Below, in pieces: positions 1 through 8,500 of a DNA stretch of 11,774 nucleotides. The notes below the pieces were generated by a model. It was not told where the DNA came from. It did not search any database and worked only from the letters and a program-made list of their open reading frames with translations. This DNA is from Pseudoflavonifractor sp964504285. Lineage in GTDB: Bacteria > Bacillota > Clostridia > Oscillospirales > Oscillospiraceae. The first letter of the stretch is position 1. The number at the start of each line of letters is the position of its first letter. The stretch spans positions 1 through 11,774 of the forward strand of contig CAZDDZ010000082.1 in the NCBI GenBank assembly GCA_964504285.1. Reading direction: 5' to 3'. Made by a program: the position numbers and the translations under genes.

Positions 1-84
1 GCAAAGAAAAATTAGGAAGAAAAATATTGCATTCTATCGGATTTTGCTGTAAAATTAATCATGCGAAGTTGTATCTTTTTTTAA

Positions 85-112
85 TTGCAAGTCGTTGCAT
101 AAAACCTATACC
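85..112 (+). promoter_or_regulatory. candidate sigma-A promoter of the riboswitch transcript
   Basis: TTGCAA at 85-90 and TATACC at 107-112 are separated by 16 bases and each matches the sigma-A consensus at 4 of 6 positions. Transcription would start near 119-121, about 20 bases ahead of the aptamer, a sensible place for a riboswitch leader promoter. The match is weak and the whole region is AT-rich, so chance is possible. Nothing else could be identified in 1-138, and no gene is supported there. Confidence 0.3.
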
Positions 113-138
113 TTGTGTGAACGTTTTACGGCTAAAAA

Positions 139-235
139 AATTAATATTGTTGGCACAGCGGTGAGGCAAACCCTCACCGTTTCGCAAAGCTATAGGGTCC
201 TTATTTTTTATAAAACAGGGCAGCCAGTTGTAATT
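139..235 (+). ncRNA. c-di-GMP-I (GEMM-I) riboswitch aptamer candidate
   Basis: This leader RNA probably binds cyclic di-GMP. Seen in sequence: GGCACAGC at 152-159; a perfect 8-bp hairpin, 159-166 with 172-179, with loop CAAAC; then the hallmark string CGCAAAGCTATAGGG at 183-197; then CAGCCAGTTG at 221-230, which matches the 3' end of clostridial GEMM-I aptamers. AATTA (139-143) can pair with TAATT (231-235) as a closing P1 stem. Known of the family: these aptamers sit upstream of GGDEF/EAL, motility and adhesin genes, and here the next gene encodes a GGDEF-EAL protein. Odd point: the first hairpin loop is CAAAC rather than a clean GNRA tetraloop, so tertiary docking may differ or the ligand may be a variant dinucleotide. 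A covariance-model search with RF01051 would settle the class. Confidence 0.77.
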
Positions 236-240
236 CCTAA

Positions 241-280
241 GAGATACCTGCCCATTTGCAGGTGTCTCTTTGTCTGTTTT
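241..280 (+). terminator. intrinsic terminator, riboswitch expression platform
   Basis: An 11-bp stem pairs 241-251 (GAGATACCTGC) with 258-268 (GCAGGTGTCTC) with one T-G wobble. The 6-base loop is CCATTT and a T-rich tail, TTTGTCTGTTTT, covers 269-280. It lies 5 bases after the aptamer and 38 bases ahead of the chosen start of the downstream gene, as expected for transcriptional control by the riboswitch. The tail is interrupted by G and C, so it may terminate only partially. GGGCAG at 218-223 inside the aptamer is an exact complement of CTGCCC at 248-253, which overlaps the left arm of this stem and could serve as an antiterminator. Confidence 0.65.
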
Positions 281-318
281 CGGAACAAATCTTCGTTGGT
301 TATGGGGAAAGGGGGCAG

Positions 319-2508
319 ATGCCTTTGAATTTTACCAATGATGCTAAAAAGGCGGAAGTATTCGTAGAAATGCGAAGGGAACGAATCCTGTTGATTGAGG
401 ATCATCCGGTCAATCGCACCATTGTAAAAAATCTCCTTGCCGATCAATACGACGTGGCGGAAACGGAAAACGGTCACGCCGCACTTCGCTTTTTGCAAAA
501 AGAATATCAAAGCATTGACGGCATTATTTTGGATTTGGTGATGCCGGTCATGGACGGTATGACGTTCTTGCGGGCCTTTTCCAAAATAGAGGCGTATTCC
601 AATATCCCCGTAGTAGTCACCACGGCGGCGCACGAAGAACAGCAGGAGCAGGAGTGCCTGCTCCTGGGCGCGTGGGATTTTATCCGCAAGCCCGTCAACG
701 GAACGCTGCTTAAGCTCCGGCTGGGAAATGTGTTGGGACGCAGCCAAAATGTGCAGACGAAAAAGATTCGCCATATGGCGGAACATGACCCGCTGACCGA
801 GCTCTATAATCGCAGCCACTTTCTGTCCTTGGCCCGTGAGCTGCTGGATACGCAGGGGGCAAATCAGTCTTTTGTGCTGCTGCACCTGGACATCAAACGA
901 TTTCGGCTGGTGAACACGCTGTTTGGAACGGTCGCGGGGGATGAGCTGCTTCGATTTATTGCAGAGCAGCTTACCAACCTGCTGAACGATATCCCCTATG
1001 CCTTTTGCGGACGCATGGAGGCCGACGCTTTCGGCGTGTGCGCTCCGCTAAGCAACGTGAAAATTCATGACATAGCAAGCCGCATCCAAGCGCTACTGGC
1101 AAGCTATAAGCCAAACTATTATCTGGAGCCGGCTTTTGGCGTATACCGCATTGAGGATCGGACGCTGCCGGTGGAAACCATGTACGACCACGCGGCAGAG
1201 GCCGCAATGCTGGTAAAGGACACTTATCAATCGCCCATTGCATTTTATCAATCCACAATGAGCGAAGCAGCAATTTTAGAGCAGCGCATTATGAGTGAGG
1301 CGCAGGCGGCGTTGGATGCGGAACAATTTGAGGTTTATTTTCAACCGAAATACGATCTTGCGCTGAAATGCCCCTATGGGGCGGAAGCGCTGGCGCGTTG
1401 GGAGCATCCTACCCGCGGTATGATTTCCCCTGGAATATTTGTCCCAATCTTCGAAAAGAACGGCTTCATCGCCAAGCTGGATTTCTATATCTGGGAGCAC
1501 ACCTGCCGCTTGCTGCGCCAGTGGATAGATGCAGGGCTGAAACCCGCTCCGGTATCCGTCAACATCTCGCGGGTGAATCTGTATAATCCCAGGCTGGTGA
1601 CGATCATCAGAGCGCTGGTGCAAAAATACAGCTTGCCGCCCAGCCTCTTAAATCTGGAGTTGACAGAGAGCGCTTATATGGATAACCCGGAGCAGATGAA
1701 AAAGACGGCGGAGGAACTGCAAAAAGCTGGATTTTTGATTATGCTGGACGATTTCGGCAGCGGGTACTCATCCCTGAACACGCTCAAGGATATGCCCATT
1801 GATGTGCTGAAGGTGGATATGCGCTTCCTCCCCACAGGCAGGAATGACAGCCGCAGCGAGAGGATTCTGGCGTCAGTCATCCGCATGGCAGGCTGGCTTG
1901 ACTTGGATGTAATCGTAGAGGGTGTGGAGACCGATGAGCAGTTGAGTTTTTTGGAGAGCGTGGGTTGCGGATATGTGCAGGGCTTCTATTTTGCAAGGCC
2001 CATGCCTGCGGCAAAGTATGAGGCTTTCATCCAAAGAGCGCTGTCCCAGCCAGCCGTGGTGCGATTACGCCCAGAGTGCGACAAAAAACTATTGGAGCTG
2101 ATTTGGTCTGCTGCGCCGGGGCTGGACAAGCTCTTTGACAGCATTATGGCACCGATAGCCATTTTTGAATACGGCAACGGCATCTGCGACCCGGTGCGTG
2201 TGAATGAGGCATTTCGCAATGCCTTTGGCGCGGTACGGGAGAATATGCGTGCGCAGATTAACACCACCATGCCGCCGAAGGATGCGCGGCAGGTGCTGGA
2301 AGCCTTTCGCTCTGCGGCAAAAAGCAAAGGAACTGAGCAGGCCGAGTGTCTCCGCTATCGTTCCGCAGAGAGGCAGGCGGACTATCATCTTCGCCTGCGG
2401 TACATACAGGACAGCGGCAACGGCGTGCTGCTGATGGCGGTCTTTACCGAGCAGGCAAATAAGAAGCACCCCAAAACCGACCCCATCAGAGCGCCGGACG
2501 CCGAGTAA
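319..2508 (+). CDS. REC-GGDEF(degenerate)-EAL-PAS-like response regulator, predicted c-di-GMP phosphodiesterase
   Basis: Predicted cytoplasmic response regulator of 729 residues that hydrolyses c-di-GMP. Residues ~22-140 form a receiver domain: acidic pair E27-D28, phosphoacceptor D72 in LDLVMPVMDG, T102 and K124. Residues ~150-310 are a GGDEF fold with DPLTELYNR intact, but EADAF (234-238) replaces GGDEF, so cyclase activity should be lost; GTP could still bind. Residues ~335-590 are an EAL domain with every expected catalytic or metal residue: E356 of EAL, N415, E447, D477-D478 in DDFGSGYSS, K498, E534 and Q554. Residues ~610-710 look like a degenerate PAS domain. ATG 319 was chosen because AAAGGGGG lies at 308-315, although the 3-base spacing is short. 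ATG 370 (MRRERILLIED) is a fair alternative. An upstream TTG at 256 sits in the terminator loop and is unlikely. The cognate histidine kinase is not in the window. Control by the upstream riboswitch is inferred from position. Confidence 0.92.
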   Translation: MPLNFTNDAKKAEVFVEMRRERILLIEDHPVNRTIVKNLLADQYDVAETENGHAALRFLQKEYQSIDGIILDLVMPVMDGMTFLRAFSKIEAYSNIPVVVTTAAHEEQQEQECLLLGAWDFIRKPVNGTLLKLRLGNVLGRSQNVQTKKIRHMAEHDPLTELYNRSHFLSLARELLDTQGANQSFVLLHLDIKRFRLVNTLFGTVAGDELLRFIAEQLTNLLNDIPYAFCGRMEADAFGVCAPLSNVKIHDIASRIQALLASYKPNYYLEPAFGVYRIEDRTLPVETMYDHAAEAAMLVKDTYQSPIAFYQSTMSEAAILEQRIMSEAQAALDAEQFEVYFQPKYDLALKCPYGAEALARWEHPTRGMISPGIFVPIFEKNGFIAKLDFYIWEHTCRLLRQWIDAGLKPAPVSVNISRVNLYNPRLVTIIRALVQKYSLPPSLLNLELTESAYMDNPEQMKKTAEELQKAGFLIMLDDFGSGYSSLNTLKDMPIDVLKVDMRFLPTGRNDSRSERILASVIRMAGWLDLDVIVEGVETDEQLSFLESVGCGYVQGFYFARPMPAAKYEAFIQRALSQPAVVRLRPECDKKLLELIWSAAPGLDKLFDSIMAPIAIFEYGNGICDPVRVNEAFRNAFGAVRENMRAQINTTMPPKDARQVLEAFRSAAKSKGTEQAECLRYRSAERQADYHLRLRYIQDSGNGVLLMAVFTEQANKKHPKTDPIRAPDAE

Positions 2509-2556
2509 ACAAAGAGCATATTTCTAAAAATACAAAATATGAATGGAGGACCCCTG

Positions 2557-5500
2557 ATGAAGAGGAAACTAATGAGCCTGCTGCTGTGTCTGTGCATGAT
2601 GCTGAGCATGTTGCCCACAGCCGCATTGGCGGTGGAGGATGAGGGCGGCGCTGCGGCATCGGCACCTGGGTGTACGGTGACCGAAGGCTGTACCTTACCC
2701 AACGAACACGAGGGAGCCTGCGCCGTGGAAGGTGCGGAAGAAACGGCAGAAAAGCCTGCTGGAAAACCGGCGGAAGACCCGGCCGGAGAGCCGGAACCAC
2801 AGGAGGGCGGGGAAAATAGTATTCTCCCAATCGCGGCAAATGACCTTGAAAACATTGGCGCGGTGGAAAACGAGCCGGTCACACAACCCGAGCCCACAGG
2901 TGAGCTGGACCTTGCGGATGGCTCCATCGTGATTACGGCAACCGGGTACCGGCAGGGCACTATCGAGTACACAGGAACGACCTACGGCCCCGACTTTTCC
3001 ATAAAAGCAGACGGCGAGGACGTAACGGAAACGGCATACACCGGCAGCTATACCATTACGCAGTCGGGCACCGCCTCAACCCGAAACGGCATCCGCGTGG
3101 AGGGGCTGGCCGCGGAGCAGTCCGTCACGCTGAGCGGCGTCAATATCGCCGATCCGTTCACCGGTGCGGGCGTGGTGATTTACAAGAACGCCGAAGTGGA
3201 GCTGCTGCTCTCCAGTGAGAACAGCGTCAAGGGCATAGCCAGTAATCCCGGCATTGTCGTCTGCGAGGGTGCCACCCTGACCATTGATGGCTACGGCGCC
3301 CTTTACGCGGAGGGGAACAGCAACTCCTCCGGTATCGGCTCGACCAATCAAAACCAAGCTATTAACACTAGCCAACAATACGGCAGCATTGTCATCAACG
3401 GCGGGGATATTACCGCCAAGGCCGGAAGTGCGGGCGCGGGAATCGGCAGAGGCTATGGTCGCACAATTCAAAGTATAACCATCAACGGCGGCGTAGTCCA
3501 CACCAACCAGAAATATGGCATTTATGCTGATGCTGTTACGATCAACGGCGGCACCATGGAGTGCGGGACCTCGGACACCGCAATTACCGCAACCGCAAAA
3601 AACAACAAAATCGTAGAAGTCAACGGCGGCAGTATCAACGGCGCCGTCCCCAGCATCAGCGATACCCACACCCAGAAGCGCCTGTGCTTCGGCGACGGGG
3701 CCGGGAACCTTCTCACAAACACTCAGGTCACGGTGACCGTGGGGGAAAAGAGCTGGACGGCCATCACCGACGAAAATGGCCTGCTGTACCCCTATCTGCC
3801 AAACGGCACCGAAGTCATCGCGGCGGAAGCCGGAGGGAATACTTACCAGACTGTGTCCGTGGCGGACAGCAATTATATTCCCATGGGCATTTCCTGCGTT
3901 TGCACGGGGCAATCCGGCACGCTGGCCATGACCACCAAGGCCCAGAACCTGACCGTCCGGGACGGCTCGATCACGCTGGCGCTGGCGTCTGTGTACACCA
4001 AGGCGAGCGACTGCAAGCTGCCCGACGGCTTTCATCAGCAGTTTGAGGCGATCACCTATGACATTGAAAAGGTGGTCAAAAACGGACAGTACATGGTTCC
4101 CGGCAGCTACGCCGCAATCGAGGACGGCACCCTCACCGCCTATGCCGACAGCAACGCGGACTCCTATACGGTCTATGTTCGGGCGCTCTGCGGCCCAGAG
4201 GGCGGGAAGGTGTACAGCGAGTCGATCCCCATCTCGGTGGACACGTATGTACCGATCAGCAAAGAAAATACGCTGGACATCGGCATGGGCTCCATCACAG
4301 TGACTGCCGGGTCAGGTGAAAACGACGGTAAGACCGTCTATACCCAGGGCACCACCGACCTGGCCGTGGAGGCAAATACCCACGTTACCATCACCGGCAG
4401 CCGTACGGACCAAATTATCCAGGTCGAGGGCGGCAATCCCTACCTGGTTTTTGATGATCTGACCATGGACAATACGAATACGGGGAACGGTCAGACCCCC
4501 TTCGTGCTCCATGCCGGTCAGACAGCCGCCATAGAGCTGCAGGGGGTAAGCACCCTCAAGGGCGGCAACATGGCCCCCGGTGTGCAAATCAACAAGGATG
4601 CAACTCTGACCATTTTGGGTACCGGCACGCTCAACGCAGAGGGAAAAAATGATTCGGCGGGCATCGGTGCGCCGAGACACACGGCTTATGCTAAAAACAA
4701 CGAGCTCTCAGGCGGCAATCTGGTCATTGAGAGCGGCATCATCAATGCCATGGGAAGAGGAAAGACCGTGGGCTCTTCCAAGATGCCTTCCGGGATCGGA
4801 AGGAGCCATCAACAAGCCCTGGCTTCCGTCACCATTCACGGCGGGATCGTAACGGCCTATAATCCGGACAGCAAGGTCGGCATCGACTGCACCACCTTTG
4901 CGATGACAGATGGCACGCTGAAGCTGCGGCAGACATCCATTGACGTAACCACGGCTAACGTCACCGGCGGCAATCTGGACGACGGCTACACCGGAGCGGT
5001 TGCCGGCCGGAAGCTGGCCGAGCTCTACTTCGTGGAGGCGGACGGCACTGCCGTTGCCAACACGGAGGTCACGGTAAAAGAGGGAGACACCACTTGGAGC
5101 GCCCTCACCAATGAAGATGGCGTCATAACCACCTACTTTGCCGATGCCACCAAGAGCGTCAGCGTTTCTTACGGCTCTGTGACAGATGAAATTGTGGAGC
5201 TGGCCGAGGGTACCACCGAATACCTGATCGGCGGCACCTGCACCTGTGGCAGCGTGACCGGCGTGACATGGACGCCGGGTGTTCCCGCCGCCGTCACACT
5301 GTATGGCGCGGTGAGCGGCGTTTACACCGTGGCGGAGGCCAAGCTGACGTTGAGCAGCGAGTGCAGCATGCCCATCCACCCCACCCTGACACCCATCTCC
5401 TATGGGCTGACGGTGGAAAAGGACGACGCAGCCGTCTCGGGGGACGCAGAGGATTACGCCACGCTGGAAAACGGAATGCTGACGTTGAAGCATCAGAACG

Positions 5501-8500
5501 CTCCCTATACCGTCACACTGACGGCGGAAGCAGGGGACAATACCGCAACCCATACAGTGGCGGTCACCAAGGCCACAGCGGAGGCTGCCTATACCTTCGA
5601 CCTGTCCGCAGGTAAGCTTAGTGCCTCCGTGAACAACGGAGGCCAGATGCAGTACCAGCAGGGCAGCGGTGCGCAGCAGATAGACGCCGACGGCGCAGGC
5701 GTGTTAGTAACCGGCACCACCTCTAAGGGCGAGATCGCTCTGACCTCTGGGACCCCAAAGCTGCAGCTTGCCCAGATCAAGGACGGAGCCATTTGGACAG
5801 TTACCACAGAGTCGAGTGTGACCGCTGCCACACTGGATGTAAAAACAGTAAACGGCAGAATTTACTTTGGCGCCTCTGGGGTTGGCTATGGACAGAAAGG
5901 GTATCTCTCCGCCGAGACGATCAAGATAAATCCAGAGAACGGTGATATTGTCCTCATGGACACTGGCTTTCAGCAGGGCTCCCTGACCGCAACTGGTCTG
6001 GCCGTGGGTGCGGAATATCGCATTCTGGGCGCAAGCCAGGCCGCAGACCGCACTATTTCCAACAGCACAGAGGCAGCCATTACCCTCAACGTCAATGGTG
6101 AGTCCGTCACCATTGACGCTGGAGAGAGCTATACCGTGGCACGGGCCATCAATGTTAGCCGCGCTAGCTCTGCCTGCGCCTACCTGCTCCCCAACGGAGA
6201 GAGCATCTACAAGATTGTTGTAGTAGGTGAAAATACAACCGCTGGACTGAATCGTTTTGACACAAGTACACAACAGCCCTTGGTTCAATCTATCTACTAT
6301 GACCCCGATTTTGAAAGTCTGCAAGATCAAATCATCTACGGTACAAAAATCAAAAGCTTGTCCATTGATCATGCCAAATACATTGGAATGATATTCTACG
6401 TTTCCCCAATCGAAAACATTCATTTGGGCGCACAGGTTGAGAGCATCTCCAGAAGCAATTATACCTCTTCTCTTAAAAGCATCACCGTGGACTCTGAAAA
6501 CAAACACTATAAAACGGTGGATGGTATTCTTTACACAGCGGACGGCAAACTACTTGTTTGGGCTCCTTCCAGAAAAAGCGGCGAGTACACCATTCCAGAC
6601 AGTTGTGTCCGAATTGGTGATTTTGCATTCTCAGCTTCTAGCCTGACCTCCCTGACACTGGGTGCTGGAATCGCGTCAATCGGCAGCCGAGCCTTTGAAT
6701 CAGCGAAGCTGAAATCGATCTCCGTTGTTCCGTGGAACGTGAAGTATTCCGCTGTGGACGGCGTGCTGTATTCTAAGGACGGAAAGACGCTTGTCCTCTA
6801 TCTGTCCGGCAAACAGGATTCTGAATTTGTGATACCCGAAGGAGTCACTGCCATTTCCAGTATGGCGTTCTATCAGCAAAAGGGCATCAAGTCACTAACA
6901 CTGCCCAGCACCATTACTACGATCGGGGAGCATGGGCTGGCTGACATGACAGCGCTTGAAACTGTGCACATCAACTTTAAGAGCGCAGATGCCCTCAAGG
7001 TCATGTCTGGAAACACCGCCATCAAGACCGTTACCTTGGCGGAAGGCTATAACTATTCCCTTAACCTATTCGGTAAAATGGGAGCGAATACTGTGATGCC
7101 CATGCAGTGGTTAAGCACTGACGGCATTAAGGTTATTGGGCAGGACACGCACTATGACGGCCAGCCTCACGGCGTCACCGTCACCGCCACGGCATCCAAC
7201 GTCACCGTGGAGTACAACACCGACGGCGAAACCTACTCGGCGGAAAAGCCAACCTTCACCGAACCAGGAACCTATCGGGTTTACTATTGCCTGACCAAGG
7301 CCGCGGACTATGTGCCCGCTTCTGAGGGGAAGGCAGCCAGCGGTTACAACTTTGCCCGTGAGGCGTACAGCTCTTGTACCATTACCATTCAAGGCATCCA
7401 AGCTGATGCTAGCTGGTTCTCTTTCACAGCGGGCAAGTTACAGACAGCGACCAATATCGGAACTGGCGCTGACGTTACCCTGGCCCAGCCCGTCGCCGCG
7501 CCCTCGCTGGAGAACGGCTACACCGTAAGGTATACGCCAAGCGGCGGAGAAGCCACCACGGAAATTCCTACCACTACGGGTGCCTATCTCGTCACCGTGG
7601 ACATTGACGCCGTGGGCTATCGCGGCGAAACTCTGACGCTGGGGTACTATACCATTCTGGCTTCGGAGCAGAGCGAGTCGAAAATCATTTCCTTTATTAC
7701 CTCCGGCGGCAGCCCGGTTGAGCCCATTGTGGCCCTGGTGACGGAAGAAATCGAAACGCCCACCGCCCCCACCCGCGACGGCTATTCCTTTGCCGGGTGG
7801 TACTCCGACGCGGCGCTGCGGGACAAAGTGGAACCCTTCCCGACCACAATGCCAGCGGAGGGCGCCACCTATTACGCCAAGTGGACCCGCGATACCTATG
7901 CGATCACCTATACCTTAAATGAGGGAACGGACGGGGGCAATCCGAAAGCTTACCATGTGCAGACGCCCACCTTTACCCTGCTTCCCCCCACCCGACCCGG
8001 CTATCGCTTCACCGGCTGGACCTGGGAGGGTCAGACCGCGCCGCAGACCGCGGTCATCATTCCCAGCGGCAGCTTTGGAGATAAAGCCTACGCTGCCAAT
8101 TGGGAGGAGCTTCATTATACCATCGCCTACCAGAACTATGCGGTGGGCGAGAAAGACAGCTATACCGCAGCGGAAACCAGCAGCGGCGGCATTTCTCTGA
8201 CCACTCCCGCCTCCCGCCAGGGCTATCAATTTGTGGGCTGGCTGATGGAGGCAACCGGCACGGCCTATGTCATCGCGGCGGACGATGCCGAGATCCCGCA
8301 GGGGACGATGGGCGATCTTGTCCTCAGCGGCATCTGGCTGGCCGAAAACCAGACGCTGACGCTGGATGCCAACGGCGGCAGCTTTGAAGACGGCGCCCCC
8401 ACACGCACAGTTACGGCGGGGTACGCCAGCAGCATCACCTTGAGCCAGCCTACCCGCAGTGGTTATACCTTCGCGGGCTGGTATACAGACTCGGCGCTGA

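Noticed and set aside
256..318. TTG start at 256 for the EAL protein
   Set aside because: It lies in the loop of the terminator hairpin and has no ribosome binding site. The receiver domain begins well after ATG 319 and ATG 370.
2517..2541. CATATTT/AAATATG inverted repeat between the EAL and surface protein genes as a terminator
   Set aside because: The 7-bp arms are AT-only apart from one pair, the loop is 11 bases and no T-run follows. It cannot be a convincing terminator, so co-transcription remains likely.
3076..4035. Long minus-strand open frame of 319 codons inside the surface protein gene
   Set aside because: The translation has no recognisable domain and it lies opposite a repetitive coding gene. 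It is an antisense shadow of GC-rich codons, as are similar frames at 208-885, 4708-5553 and 5704-6507.
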